Origin: Dictyoglomus turgidum DSM 6724
Lineage (GTDB): Bacteria; Dictyoglomota; Dictyoglomia; Dictyoglomales; Dictyoglomaceae
Assembly (NCBI RefSeq): GCF_000021645.1
Contig: NC_011661.1
Span: 1,706,723-1,770,722 of the forward strand
Direction of reading: 5' to 3'
Length of the DNA stretch: 64,000 nucleotides
Positions 44,168-54,862 of the stretch are shown in pieces. Numbering within the stretch: position 1 is the first letter of the stretch; every line of letters starts with the position of its first letter. A program made the position numbers and the translations under genes. Under the pieces are notes generated by a model, which was given only the letters and a program-made list of their open reading frames with translations, did not search any database and had not been told where the DNA came from.

Positions 44168-45127
44168 TTACCCCTTTAATCTGGAGATCCTTATAAATCC
44201 AGAACAATTTAATATCTCAATTCCACTTTTTTCAAGATTATCTAAAAGAATATTCATACCAAGAGAATCAGAAGCCATGTGTCCTGCAATGACCACATTA
44301 ATATGATGTTTCTCTGCCTCTTTACGATGCTCTTCACTCATATGCATTCCTACTATAGTACCAACTCCTATTTCTGCAAGCTTAGATATAGCTTCTACGG
44401 GTCCTTCCGTTCCACCAGTCATGTCTACAAATATTTTACCAGCCCTATTTTTAGGATTTCCCACAAGTATTTTAGGAGGATTATTCCTTTTGGTTGCTTC
44501 TTTATACTCTGGTATATCCTCTAGAAGTTCTAATATCTCCTGTAAATTATAAGGAGCTTTTGTGTCAAAAAGCTTTTGAAGATAAGTAGCAACACAATTG
44601 TCCGCTGGAGTATGACAACACATAAAGGGTATATTAAGAAGTCTTGCTGCATCGACACTCTTATTATGATTTGCAGGCATTACTTTTCTCTCAACTTCTA
44701 AAATTCTGGGGTATAAAACACCCTCAGCATAATTTATTGGAACTCCTAACTTTGCAAGTAGATCTTCCTGAAGATGCATCACATCATAGAAATTAGCATA
44801 AGCATAACCTGCAGGATGATGAGATATAACAAGGTCTATTTCTTTTCCATTTCTTCCTAACTCTTTTGCAAGCAAAATTTCAGAAGTATCAATATCTATC
44901 CCCACAAGTACCCTTTTTACCTCTTTATTAGGATCACCATTTAATATTCTTGTATCAGTATATGGATTTCTTAATTTCTCTAAATCAAATTTTTCCTTTT
45001 CTTTATCACTTAACTTCTCATAATCTTTCTTAGCTCTCTCCAAAATCTCTTGAACCTTATCCCAACCCCTCGGATCATTCTTCATCCCCAAATCAATAAA
45101 CATTTCATATATCTCTTTCACATTCAT
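44168..45127 (-). CDS. NIF3 (GTP cyclohydrolase I type 2-like) family protein
   Basis: About 319 residues. NIF3 metal-site motifs: VISHHPAGYAY (His pair), MCCHTPADNCVATYL, TGGTEGPVEAI, and the late VVIAGHMASDSLGM. These proteins bind two metal ions; the physiological role is not settled. I chose ATG 45127 because GAGGAGG lies 9 bases upstream; an earlier in-frame start at 45166 has no ribosome site. It is cotranscribed with the GT4 gene. Confidence 0.82.
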   Translation of the reverse strand: MNVKEIYEMFIDLGMKNDPRGWDKVQEILERAKKDYEKLSDKEKEKFDLEKLRNPYTDTRILNGDPNKEVKRVLVGIDIDTSEILLAKELGRNGKEIDLVISHHPAGYAYANFYDVMHLQEDLLAKLGVPINYAEGVLYPRILEVERKVMPANHNKSVDAARLLNIPFMCCHTPADNCVATYLQKLFDTKAPYNLQEILELLEDIPEYKEATKRNNPPKILVGNPKNRAGKIFVDMTGGTEGPVEAISKLAEIGVGTIVGMHMSEEHRKEAEKHHINVVIAGHMASDSLGMNILLDNLEKSGIEILNCSGFIRISRLKG

Positions 45128-45189
45128 AAAACTATCCTCCTCAAATCTCAAAGCATTGAACAACATATAATATTATACCAAATCAAAAA

Positions 45190-45228
45190 GGGAGCCATAA
45201 TCAATAAAAACTAATGATCATGGCTCCC
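45190..45228 (-). terminator. terminator of the arabinan ABC-GH43 operon
   Basis: Stem GGGAGCCAT (45190-45198) with ATGGCTCCC (45220-45228), 21-base loop. In the - direction it is followed by TTTTTGATTT. Confidence 0.8.
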
Positions 45229-45253
45229 CAATAAAATTTATAAATTCACAAAT

Positions 45254-46672
45254 TTACTCTATCTTCTTTCCCCAGATAGCAATACCCCTTGAATTCAAAC
45301 CTGTGAAAACAAGAGTAGGCCTCCAATTTTCCCAATCCCAAGAAGCCAAAACCAGGAGATTTTCTTTTTCATTGGAATCTCTCCAAATAAGGCTTAAATT
45401 ATTAGGAGAAGTAAATTCCCATGTACCTTTTCTATCTCCAAAAACAAACGTCCCATCCTTTTGTAATATAAGTCTCTTTGATTGAGATTGAACCTTGTCA
45501 TAAGGGTCCAAAACAATTCTTTCCCAGGTTCCTATCACTAATTCTTGAGGTACTTCTTGAATAATTTCTCCCGTATACCTTTCTGGAGAAACCACAGGCC
45601 ACCCATCATTTGTCCATAACATCCTTCTTATATGCAAATACATCCAATTTTTATTGAGAGCTGGCCTTGCATGATGTACTATATACCAGTTATCTCCATC
45701 ATTTAAAACCGAATTATGTCCAGGGGCAATCCAGCCATTGTCATTTTCAAATTTATACCCTCCAAGAATTTTAGTTCCAACCTCCTCAGGAGGCAAAGTC
45801 AAATCTGTTAGAGGATTTCCATTATAATCCACATAGGGTCCTGTTATTTTATCAGCTCTTCCTACTCTTACGTTATAATCTGAAAACAAAGAATCATATG
45901 ACACAAAGAGATAATATTTCTTAAACTTAGGATTATAAATTATATAAGATCCCTCAACAGCGCCAGCAACGGTTCCTTTTCTCCTTGCAATATTTACTCC
46001 AAACCCCTTTTCAGCTGGCTTTCCAGTTTTTTTATCAATCCTAATTATATAAATACCACTCCAAAAAGAGCCATAGGAAAGCCAAGGTTCCCCATTTTCG
46101 TCAAACACAAGACACGGATCAATAGCATTGACAGGATCTCCCTGTCTTGTCTTTATTACTTCACCCTCATCTTTCCAAGGACCTTCAGGATTATTAGCTG
46201 TAGCTAAACCAATATATGATTGGTTTTTTCCAAAAGTAGAAGCAGAATAGTAAAGATAATATTTATTGTTCATAAACTTAACATCAGGAGCCCAGAGAGT
46301 AGAAGCCTTACTCCACTCAAAAGCTTGCGGAGGTATACCCTTGAAGACATATTTATCGTCATTAAATACATAGCCCACAAATTGCCAATTAATCAGATCC
46401 TTAGACTTTCTTATTTGTATCCCTGGTCTTGGAATACCATAAGCCTTCACATCAGTAGAGTAGATATAATACCATCCATTACTTGCTTTAATTATAGATG
46501 GATCATGAACATTATTGATACTCCATTTACTTTCATCATTAACTATAGATGCATCCATAAGCTCAATTTTGGGGGGCTCCTTAGGATAAATAATGCCTTG
46601 AGAATAGCTTCCAACAAGGAGCATTAAAAATGATATAGCAACAATAAACAATCCTAAATTAATCACTCGCAT
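45254..46672 (-). CDS. secreted endo-alpha-1,5-L-arabinanase, GH43
   Basis: 472 residues with a signal peptide (1-25). The five-bladed GH43 core shows catalytic base D57 (NVHDPSII), pKa-modulating D185 (AIDPCLVF) and acid E240 (AGAVEGSYII); FWSGIYI and APGHNSV also match arabinanases. A C-terminal beta-rich domain (about 375-470, ERIVLDPYD, WEFTSPNNLSLIW) is usual in this type. It cuts the arabinan backbone outside the cell. It lies last in the operon SBP-MalF-MalG-GH43, so the transporter probably takes up arabino-oligosaccharides. GAGGTG precedes the ATG. Confidence 0.9.
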   Translation of the reverse strand: MRVINLGLFIVAISFLMLLVGSYSQGIIYPKEPPKIELMDASIVNDESKWSINNVHDPSIIKASNGWYYIYSTDVKAYGIPRPGIQIRKSKDLINWQFVGYVFNDDKYVFKGIPPQAFEWSKASTLWAPDVKFMNNKYYLYYSASTFGKNQSYIGLATANNPEGPWKDEGEVIKTRQGDPVNAIDPCLVFDENGEPWLSYGSFWSGIYIIRIDKKTGKPAEKGFGVNIARRKGTVAGAVEGSYIIYNPKFKKYYLFVSYDSLFSDYNVRVGRADKITGPYVDYNGNPLTDLTLPPEEVGTKILGGYKFENDNGWIAPGHNSVLNDGDNWYIVHHARPALNKNWMYLHIRRMLWTNDGWPVVSPERYTGEIIQEVPQELVIGTWERIVLDPYDKVQSQSKRLILQKDGTFVFGDRKGTWEFTSPNNLSLIWRDSNEKENLLVLASWDWENWRPTLVFTGLNSRGIAIWGKKIE

Positions 46673-46702
46673 ATTTTACACCTCTTTATAAAACACTAAA
46701 TC

Positions 46703-47560
46703 TTATTTCTCTCCAACACTTAAAGATATACCTTGCATCAAATATTTATGAAAGACCACAAAAATTATAAGAGTAGGCAAAACAGATATAAAAGCTCCCG
46801 CCATTAATGGGCCAATCCCTCTAAAAGGATCTCCCCACCCAGCACTAAATCTAACTAAGGCTATAGGTAAGGTTAATTTCTCTGGAGAATTCATAACCAA
46901 CAATGGCCACAAAAAACTATTCCACGATCCTAAAAATGACATTAACGCTAAGGTAGTAAGAGCGGGCTTCACATATGGTATAACCACTGTTATTAAAAAT
47001 CTTAAACGGGAACACCCATCAATCCAAGCAGCATCTTCTAATTCCCTTGGAATTCCCAACATGTATTGCCTAAGAAGAAATACTCCAAAGGTACTCCCTA
47101 ATCCAGGTAAAATCAGAGCAAGAAAATTATCCATGAGCCCAAGTCTATGTATTATGAAATATTGAGGAACTAAAAACAAAACCCCTGGAAAAGCCAAAAT
47201 TGCTACATAGCTCCAAAATATAGCATTCCTACCTTTAAAATTAAGACGAGACAAAGCATATGCTGCAGGGGTGGCTATTACTAATCCTAAAATAGTAGAG
47301 ACAACAGCTACAATGATACTATTTATTATACCTCTCATAACACTTATACCACTTGCCGCTGAAAAAACAGTCTTATAATTTTCAAGAGTAGGTTCCTTAG
47401 GAATTAACCTTGGAGGATCTTCTGTAATCGCTATTTGAGTGGATTTTAGAGAAGTAGAAAGCATCCAAAAAATAGGAATATACCAAATAGCAGCTATAAT
47501 CCACAAAAAAATTGATATTAGGACTCTCTGAAATTGTTTCCAATTCTTTATATATCGCAT
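46703..47560 (-). CDS. sugar ABC transporter permease (MalG-like)
   Basis: 285 residues, about 6 membrane helices, with the EAA motif (ELEDAAWIDGCSRLRFLITV). It is the MalG-type half of a CUT1 carbohydrate importer with the MalF-like gene upstream. The start at 47560 (ATG, after GAGGAGTG) is preferred to an in-frame codon at 47578 that would overlap the MalF-like gene. No ATPase gene is in this operon, so it must borrow an MsmK/MalK-type ATPase encoded elsewhere. Confidence 0.92.
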   Translation of the reverse strand: MRYIKNWKQFQRVLISIFLWIIAAIWYIPIFWMLSTSLKSTQIAITEDPPRLIPKEPTLENYKTVFSAASGISVMRGIINSIIVAVVSTILGLVIATPAAYALSRLNFKGRNAIFWSYVAILAFPGVLFLVPQYFIIHRLGLMDNFLALILPGLGSTFGVFLLRQYMLGIPRELEDAAWIDGCSRLRFLITVVIPYVKPALTTLALMSFLGSWNSFLWPLLVMNSPEKLTLPIALVRFSAGWGDPFRGIGPLMAGAFISVLPTLIIFVVFHKYLMQGISLSVGEK

Positions 47561-47564
47561 AATA

Positions 47565-48470
47565 TCACTCCTCTGCACTCCTCACTGTCCTTGTTAATAA
47601 AATCAACTGAAGCAAAGCAAAAATTAAAACTATTGCAAAGATATACCATGATATAGCAGCAGCTTGGCCTAATTCCTGTCTTGTGAATCCCACTAAATAT
47701 AAGTAATACACCATAGTTCTTGTGCTCCCTGCGGGTCCTCCACCTGTGAAGAAATATACTTGATCAAATAAACCAAAAGCAAGTAATACTTGTCTGACCA
47801 CATCAAAAAAGAGTACATTTCTCATCCATGGAAGAGTAATATTCCAAAAAGTCTTCCAAGGACCAGCGCCATCCACTTTTGCAGCCTCATATTGTTCAGG
47901 AGGAATTCTCTGCAGGGCACCTAAATAAAGGAGAACGCTAAACCCAACAATCCACCAAACTGTAGTTATAATTATACAAGCCCAAGCCCTTGTAGGGGTT
48001 TCAAACCAAGAAATTGCCTCTTTTAAAAAACCAAGTTTCAATAAAGCATAATTTGCAAGACCTGTAGGATAGGATGCATATATCCACTTCCACGTAGTAA
48101 GTATTCCTACGGATCCAAAAAAGGTAGGTGAAACAAAAGCAACAAGAAGCCATAGTTTGCCATATACCTTTTGGTTAAGTATTAATGCGATAATCATAGC
48201 AACAGCCATGGTAAGAGGTATGCTAATTATGGCAAAAATTACTGTATTCTTTACCGCCAACCAGAATCTATCATCAGTCCATATTCTTATATAATTCTGC
48301 AGTCCCACATAAACCTTTTGTCCCAATAAATTCCAGTTGTGAAAACTTATCTGTATATTAGTAATTAAAGGTATTACAATAAAAAGTAAAAAAAAGAACA
48401 AATGGGGGAGGAGGAACCCCCAGTTCCCCAACTCCCACCATAATTTCTTTGAAAATAATTTTGACTTCAT
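47565..48470 (-). CDS. sugar ABC transporter permease (MalF-like)
   Basis: 301 residues, about 6 membrane helices, EAA loop EQYEAAKVDGAGPWKTFWNI. It pairs with the MalG-like protein. I chose ATG 48470 (after GGGGAGAGAAGGA) and not TTG 48488, which would abut the binding-protein stop. Its ligand is probably arabino-oligosaccharide, from the linked arabinanase gene. Confidence 0.92.
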   Translation of the reverse strand: MKSKLFSKKLWWELGNWGFLLPHLFFFLLFIVIPLITNIQISFHNWNLLGQKVYVGLQNYIRIWTDDRFWLAVKNTVIFAIISIPLTMAVAMIIALILNQKVYGKLWLLVAFVSPTFFGSVGILTTWKWIYASYPTGLANYALLKLGFLKEAISWFETPTRAWACIIITTVWWIVGFSVLLYLGALQRIPPEQYEAAKVDGAGPWKTFWNITLPWMRNVLFFDVVRQVLLAFGLFDQVYFFTGGGPAGSTRTMVYYLYLVGFTRQELGQAAAISWYIFAIVLIFALLQLILLTRTVRSAEE

Positions 48471-48489
48471 TCCTTCTCTCCCCTTCAAA

Positions 48490-49737
48490 CTATCTTACTG
48501 TAGACCAATAATCATCAAGAATCCTTTGAACAGACTTTTCTGCTCTTTCCATAGCCTGCTCTGGAGTCAATTTCCTGGTTATCAATACATCCTCTAAATA
48601 TACCGCTATTTCATCTAATACTTCAGAGATGTAAGGGAAGAATTGGAAAGTTTTCACATACGGCAATTGTTGAGCTACTGCATAAATATGAGGTAATTTT
48701 GTTTTTAACTCATTACTGGTAGCAATGCTTCTTCTGGAAGGAGTCTGTCCAGCCGCATACCAATCTAATGCATGATCCCACAAATATTTCACCCATTTCA
48801 TAGCAGCATTATACACCTTAGGATCACTTACCATCACTTCAGGTAGTGCAATTATATGTGATCCACCAAATACTGCCTTTTTAGTGCCAACTTGCGGACA
48901 TGGAGCATAACCAAAGTTATTTCCTAAAGCCTGCAACCATGGATTAATTGTCCATATTCCGGTAATTAAGACTGAGGTTTGACCAGACTGAAATGGTGGT
49001 CCAGGATCCACAGCAGCCTTAGGGAATAATCCTCTTTCTTGAAGATCCATTAGGAATTTCAAAGTTTGAATGGCAGCGTCTTTAAAGGCAGGCTTTTTAA
49101 AATCAGGAGTTAAGAGATCTCCTCCAAATTGCCATAAGAAATGTACAAAAATCCAAGCCCAAGTAGGATTCTCATAATAAGGAGTTAAACCTTTAGGAGT
49201 TACCTTTTTAAGAGCTTCGAGAGCTTTAATAAATTCATCTCTTGTTTTAGGAGGCCTTTCTGGGTCTAATCCTGCTTTTTTAAAATTGGCTTTATTATAG
49301 GCCATGTAAAAGATCCAAACATCCAAAGGAATTCCATAGTATTTATTGTCTTCTACAAGCCCCTCCAAAAGATTAGGATAAACATCCCTTATGTTTATTC
49401 CGTATTTTGCAAAATCCCCTGCTGTAAATCCTTTCATTTGATTAAGATACATAGGTAAGTCAAATTTACGAATAAGTAATACCTGTGGAGCCGATTTTGT
49501 AGCCAAGCCTGTAGACAATTTTTGTTTGTATTCTACAGAACTTCCTACTACCATGTGTACTACATTTACATCAGGATTTTCTTTGTTAAAATTTTGAATT
49601 ATTTGATCCATATATGCTCCATCTGCTCCACTTAATGGTGTCATGAAAGTGATCTGAATCTTAGCCTGTGATGATGCAGTACTTAAAAGGAGCAAAAGAG
49701 TCACTAAGATAACAGTAATGGGTAGAATTTTTTTCAA
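48490..49737 (-). CDS. sugar-binding protein, family 1 (arabino-oligosaccharide candidate)
   Basis: About 415 residues with a signal peptide (KKILPITVILVTLLLLLSTA). Typical family 1 layout: ITFMTPLSGADGAYMDQIIQ at the mature N-terminus, YYGIPLDVWIFYMAYNK, and GSHIIALPE. It delivers sugar to the MalFG permeases encoded next. Start: TTG at 49737 lies 8 bases after GGAGG; a GTG at 49746 overlaps that site. It is the first gene of the operon; -35/-10 elements lie 40-70 bases upstream and a TGGAAAnnTTTCCA-like site further up. Unlike the other three binding-protein genes here it has no hairpin after its stop. Confidence 0.9.
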   Translation of the reverse strand: MKKILPITVILVTLLLLLSTASSQAKIQITFMTPLSGADGAYMDQIIQNFNKENPDVNVVHMVVGSSVEYKQKLSTGLATKSAPQVLLIRKFDLPMYLNQMKGFTAGDFAKYGINIRDVYPNLLEGLVEDNKYYGIPLDVWIFYMAYNKANFKKAGLDPERPPKTRDEFIKALEALKKVTPKGLTPYYENPTWAWIFVHFLWQFGGDLLTPDFKKPAFKDAAIQTLKFLMDLQERGLFPKAAVDPGPPFQSGQTSVLITGIWTINPWLQALGNNFGYAPCPQVGTKKAVFGGSHIIALPEVMVSDPKVYNAAMKWVKYLWDHALDWYAAGQTPSRRSIATSNELKTKLPHIYAVAQQLPYVKTFQFFPYISEVLDEIAVYLEDVLITRKLTPEQAMERAEKSVQRILDDYWSTVR

Positions 49738-49777
49738 GGGATTCACCTCCCCAACTTTAATAAAATTTTCAATAAAA

Positions 49778-49806
49778 ATTTTATATCCTTAATTGTCTTT
49801 TGTCAA
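49778..49806 (-). promoter_or_regulatory. promoter of the arabinan ABC-GH43 operon
   Basis: On the - strand TTGACA (plus 49806-49801), 17-base spacer, TAAAAT (plus 49783-49778). Confidence 0.68.
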
Positions 49807-49876
49807 TAATAAACATGAAAGAAATTTGTAAATAAAAGTTTTTAAATGTATTCGTTATTTTAGAGAATATAGATAG

Positions 49877-49890
49877 TGAAAAGGTTTCCA
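49877..49890 (-). promoter_or_regulatory. TGGAAAnnTTTCCA-type dyad, one mismatch
   Basis: TGAAAAGGTTTCCA (49877-49890) matches the dyads at 56481 and 61836 except at one base. It lies about 70 bases upstream of the -35 of the arabinan operon, further than at the other two sites. Confidence 0.5.
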
Positions 49891-49906
49891 AAAAAGTTAG
49901 AAATAA

Positions 49907-49937
49907 AAGGGAGAGGATTTTTAAAGTCCTCTCCCTT
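49907..49937 (-). terminator. terminator of the arabinose operon
   Basis: Stem AAGGGAGAGGA (49907-49917) with TCCTCTCCCTT (49927-49937), 9-base loop, followed on the - strand by TTATTTCTAAC after the terminal TT. It lies 15 bases after the isomerase stop. Confidence 0.82.
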
Positions 49938-49951
49938 CTCACAAAAATTAA

Positions 49952-51442
49952 TTATGAAATAAAAGGATTTTCCTCTGGATATCTCTGATTCTCAGGCAAG
50001 TTATAGTATATCTCCTTTATTCCTAAAAGCTTTAGTACTTCATATACGTACTTACCTACATGCTTAAAGCCAACCGCTGTATGATGCGGGAATTTCTTTT
50101 CTAATAGTACATACCTATAAAATCTCCCCATTTCTTTTATTGCAAAAACACCAATTCCTCCAAAAGATTTAGGATCAATATCTAAAATCTCACCTTCTGC
50201 CAAATAAGATATCAATCTTGCATCAGGTGTTGCATGAATTCTAAAAATAAGAGTTTCACCAGGTCTTAGTCTTCCTTCCAAGGTTCCTCTTGTAATATCG
50301 GGCTCTTTTCCAGGTTCTAAAAGTCTATGCATAATCAATTGATATTTAATAGCTCCATTAATAAGGCAACAAGATGGCGTATTTCCACAATGGAAACCCA
50401 TAAAAAGATCCGTTGGCTTATACCCCTTATCTCTTATTCGGTCCTTATTTTCCTCTATCAGATCATATGGCACAGTGTTATTAACATCAAGAAGAGTTGC
50501 TGGCAATTCACTTACATTGTAAATAATATATTCACTAAGTGCTCCATAAACATCTACCTCGCAAGCCACAGGAATCCCTCTACTTGCAAGTCTTGAATTC
50601 ACATAACAAGGAACAAAGCCAAAATATTTTTCAAAGGCAGGCCAACATTTATTGGCAAATATACCAAATTGGGAAGCTCCAAGATTTTTTTCCATAAAGT
50701 CAATTAAAGCTACTTCATATTGTGCAAGCTTTCTTAAAAGTTCTGGATAAGTATTACCTGTTCCAAGCTCTTTTGCCATGTCTTCCATAACCTCTGATAT
50801 CCGTGGATCATTTTCAGCTTGTTTGTATATATCGTAAAGATCTAATTCACTATTTTCCATTATGGAGATCCCAAGATCATATAGTGGTTTTATAGGAGTA
50901 TGCATTGTAACAAAATCTTGAGGTCTTGGACCAAAGGAGAATATCTTCAAATTCTTCAATGCAAGAATTGTCCTTGCAATTGGCATAAATTCTTTTATCA
51001 TATCCGCTATCTCTGAAGGTATTCCTACCGGATAATGGGGTATATATACTTGCTTATTCCGCAAACCTAAATTATAACTTAAGCTTAAAAATCCACAGTA
51101 AGCATCACCTCTACCCCCATAGAGATCTTTACCAGTCTCCTCTGCAGCAGCACTTACCATAACAGGACCATCAAACTTTTGGGCAAGTAATGAAGTTGGT
51201 CCTTCAGGTCCAAAATTGCCAAGATATATTACTAAAGCATTAACTCCTTTTTCTTTTATCTCTTTTAGAGCTTTTAGAACATCGCTTTCATTCTCAATTA
51301 TGGTCTCTAAATTAATAATTGGAATATTTTTTTTAGTACATTCCTCTACAACTTTGTTTTTTCTATTTCTTGAAAGCTCAATAGGAAAACAATCTCTGCT
51401 GACCGCAATTATACCTAATTTAATATCAGGAACATTTTTCAT
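49952..51442 (-). CDS. L-fucose/arabinose isomerase-family protein
   Basis: 496 residues. It reads as the L-fucose isomerase superfamily (LGNFGPEGPTSLLAQKFDGP, AYCGFLSLSYN, CEVDVYGALSEYII, FHCGNTPSCC, HHTAVGFKHVG). Metal-site residues expected in the family are plausible at E288 region (CEVD) and the HCGN and HH motifs. It ends an operon with GH51 and araD, so in this place it most likely isomerises L-arabinose to L-ribulose, or a related sugar. Classic AraA is absent. Family members are known to act on L-fucose and D-arabinose, so biochemical preference is open. ATG 51442 is chosen (GGAGG 7 bases ahead) over GTG 51448. Confidence 0.82.
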   Translation of the reverse strand: MKNVPDIKLGIIAVSRDCFPIELSRNRKNKVVEECTKKNIPIINLETIIENESDVLKALKEIKEKGVNALVIYLGNFGPEGPTSLLAQKFDGPVMVSAAAEETGKDLYGGRGDAYCGFLSLSYNLGLRNKQVYIPHYPVGIPSEIADMIKEFMPIARTILALKNLKIFSFGPRPQDFVTMHTPIKPLYDLGISIMENSELDLYDIYKQAENDPRISEVMEDMAKELGTGNTYPELLRKLAQYEVALIDFMEKNLGASQFGIFANKCWPAFEKYFGFVPCYVNSRLASRGIPVACEVDVYGALSEYIIYNVSELPATLLDVNNTVPYDLIEENKDRIRDKGYKPTDLFMGFHCGNTPSCCLINGAIKYQLIMHRLLEPGKEPDITRGTLEGRLRPGETLIFRIHATPDARLISYLAEGEILDIDPKSFGGIGVFAIKEMGRFYRYVLLEKKFPHHTAVGFKHVGKYVYEVLKLLGIKEIYYNLPENQRYPEENPFIS

Positions 51443-51457
51443 CTTCACACCTCCTAT

Positions 51458-52147
51458 TTATTTTTGTCCATATATCTCGTGAAATCTTGTATACCATTTT
51501 TCAATCTCAATATCAGGCAAGGGCTCAGGCTTTCCCAAGGAGAGAGCAAGATAACAAGTTTTTGCTATTTCTTCTATCATAACAGCATACTTTAAAGCCT
51601 CGGTAGGTGTTTTTCCAAAAGTAAATACTCCATGATTCTTCAAAAGAACCACAGGAACAAAAGGAGAATGTTTCTTTACCCAAGAGGGTCTATCATCCTT
51701 ATTTATTACCTCAAGAAGAGCATTTCCTACATCTTCAAGAGGCAAAGGAGAAGCATATCTTCCTATAGGAATCTCCTCCCCAAAATAGTCAGCATGAGAG
51801 GTGAGATACACAGGTATAGGTTTTCCCAGAAGAGCAAAAGCAGTAGCATAAGGCGAATGGGTATGAACAATCCCCCCTATATCCTTTCTATTTCTATAAA
51901 CTACTAAGTGAGATAAAGTATCTACAGAGGGTTTAAGATCTCCTTCAACTACATTACCTTCCAGATCCACAATTACCATTTTTTCTGGAGAAAGATCTTC
52001 ATACTTTACCCCACTTGGTTTTATAACTACATAATTTGTATGAGGATCTTTACCGCTTACATTTCCACTGGTCATAACCACAAGATTATTTTTAGGAAGT
52101 TCCATATTCATTCTATATACTTCTTCCCTCAACTCTTTTAAAAGCAT
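51458..52147 (-). CDS. araD: L-ribulose-5-phosphate 4-epimerase
   Basis: 229 residues, the usual AraD length. Class II aldolase/epimerase motifs: TSGNVSGKDP, IKPSGVKYEDLSPE, zinc ligands in VHTHSPYATAFALLGK, and a third His in LLKNHGVFTFG. It converts L-ribulose-5-phosphate to D-xylulose-5-phosphate for the pentose phosphate pathway. The start ATG 52147 follows AAGGAGTG and begins just after the GH51 stop; an earlier in-frame start at 52189 would overlap it. No ribulokinase gene is in this operon. Confidence 0.9.
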   Translation of the reverse strand: MLLKELREEVYRMNMELPKNNLVVMTSGNVSGKDPHTNYVVIKPSGVKYEDLSPEKMVIVDLEGNVVEGDLKPSVDTLSHLVVYRNRKDIGGIVHTHSPYATAFALLGKPIPVYLTSHADYFGEEIPIGRYASPLPLEDVGNALLEVINKDDRPSWVKKHSPFVPVVLLKNHGVFTFGKTPTEALKYAVMIEEIAKTCYLALSLGKPEPLPDIEIEKWYTRFHEIYGQK

Positions 52148-52149
52148 AT

Positions 52150-53703
<1,554 letters not shown>

Positions 53704-53726
53704 TTACCTCCCTTTCCCATAATTTT

Positions 53727-54728
53727 TTATGTTGATTCCCTTATTACTAACTTGGGTTCAAAAATATAACGCACAGGCTCTTTATTATCTTCTAAAAGAC
53801 CCAATAATATTCTTGCTGCTAAAACTCCCATATCAAACTTAGAAATATCAATGGTTGTTAAGGAAGGGTTAAGAAGCTCTGTATAATCCAAGTTATCACA
53901 TCCCAAAATTGCAACGTCATCCGGAATTTTCAAGCCTTCTTCTTTTACAACCTTCATTACTTCAAGGGCTATAGAGTCACAAAAACAAAAAATTGCTGTA
54001 GGTCTACTTTTGCTCGAAAATATCTCACTTATTAATTTTTTAAGATCAGTGTCTGGCTTTATAGAATATATTAATTTGGGATTAATAAGAAATCCTGCTT
54101 CACGTAATGCAGATTTATAACCCTCAAGCCTAAATTTTGCACTGGAATTTTTCCAAGAATTGAGAAACAAAATCCTTCTGTGTCCCTTTTCTATCAAATG
54201 TTCTGTACCAATTTTCCCGACCTTAAAATCGTCAGCAATCACAAAACTTGTATCTTCTTCCAGGGTTCTCCTTGCCACCAAAACAAAAGGTATCTTACTA
54301 TCTATCAGATATTTCACATTTTGAGATTCGTACTCAATAGGAGCAAAAATTATCCCATCAACTCTCTGCTGTCTTAAAATAAGCAAAGCTTCCCTCTCTT
54401 TACGGGGATCTTCATTAGAATTATACAGTATAAGCGTATATCCATTAGCAGTTAAGACCCTTTCTATACCACTAACAACAGCTGCGTAAAAAGGATTTAG
54501 GACAGTAGTAATAATTACCCCAACTTTTTTAGTCTTCCCATATACGAGACTCCTTGCAAGAGAATTTGGAACATACCCAAGCTTTTGTGCTGCTTCTAAT
54601 ACTTTCCTTCTTGTCTCAGGATGTACATCCCCTCTATTATTTAAAGCCCTTGATGCAGTAGCAATTCCCACACCAGCAAGTTTTGCTACGTCTTTTATTG
54701 TAATATGACTCTTCCTCTCAACTACCAT
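53727..54728 (-). CDS. LacI-family regulator of the arabinose operon
   Basis: 333 residues. HTH TIKDVAKLAGVGIATASRAL, hinge helix LARSLVYGKTK, sugar-binding core (VGVIITTVLNPFYAAVVSGI, DVAILGCDN). It is the first gene of its own operon (lacI-GH51-araD-isomerase), so autoregulation is expected. A perfect 16-bp palindrome just upstream of its -35 is the likely binding site. AAAGGAGAG precedes the ATG. Confidence 0.92.
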   Translation of the reverse strand: MVVERKSHITIKDVAKLAGVGIATASRALNNRGDVHPETRRKVLEAAQKLGYVPNSLARSLVYGKTKKVGVIITTVLNPFYAAVVSGIERVLTANGYTLILYNSNEDPRKEREALLILRQQRVDGIIFAPIEYESQNVKYLIDSKIPFVLVARRTLEEDTSFVIADDFKVGKIGTEHLIEKGHRRILFLNSWKNSSAKFRLEGYKSALREAGFLINPKLIYSIKPDTDLKKLISEIFSSKSRPTAIFCFCDSIALEVMKVVKEEGLKIPDDVAILGCDNLDYTELLNPSLTTIDISKFDMGVLAARILLGLLEDNKEPVRYIFEPKLVIREST

Positions 54729-54757
54729 CTTATGTCTCTCCTTTGTTTTTAGTAAAA

Positions 54758-54787
54758 TTTATACTATAATTTTAACTTTTTTTTCAA
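54758..54787 (-). promoter_or_regulatory. promoter of the lacI-GH51-araD-isomerase operon
   Basis: On the - strand TTGAAA (plus 54787-54782), 18-base spacer, TATAAA (plus 54763-54758). The palindrome at 54798-54813 lies immediately upstream. Confidence 0.55.
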
Positions 54788-54797
54788 TACTTTTCAA

Positions 54798-54813
54798 ATA
54801 AAAACGTTTTTAT
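54798..54813. promoter_or_regulatory. perfect 16-bp LacI-type palindrome
   Basis: ATAAAAACGTTTTTAT is a perfect dyad with central CG, the hallmark of LacI-family operators. It lies 10 bases upstream of the -35 of the arabinose operon and 11 bases from the terminator of the LamG lipoprotein genes. Confidence 0.7.
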
Positions 54814-54824
54814 AAAATCAGAAA

Positions 54825-54855
54825 GAGGAGAGGGGAAAACAATTCCCCTCTCCTC
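54825..54855 (-). terminator. terminator after the LamG lipoprotein genes
   Basis: Stem GAGGAGAGGGGAA (54825-54837) with TTCCCCTCTCCTC (54843-54855), five-base loop. In the - direction followed by TTTCTGATTTT. Confidence 0.78.
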
Positions 54856-54862
54856 CAACACT

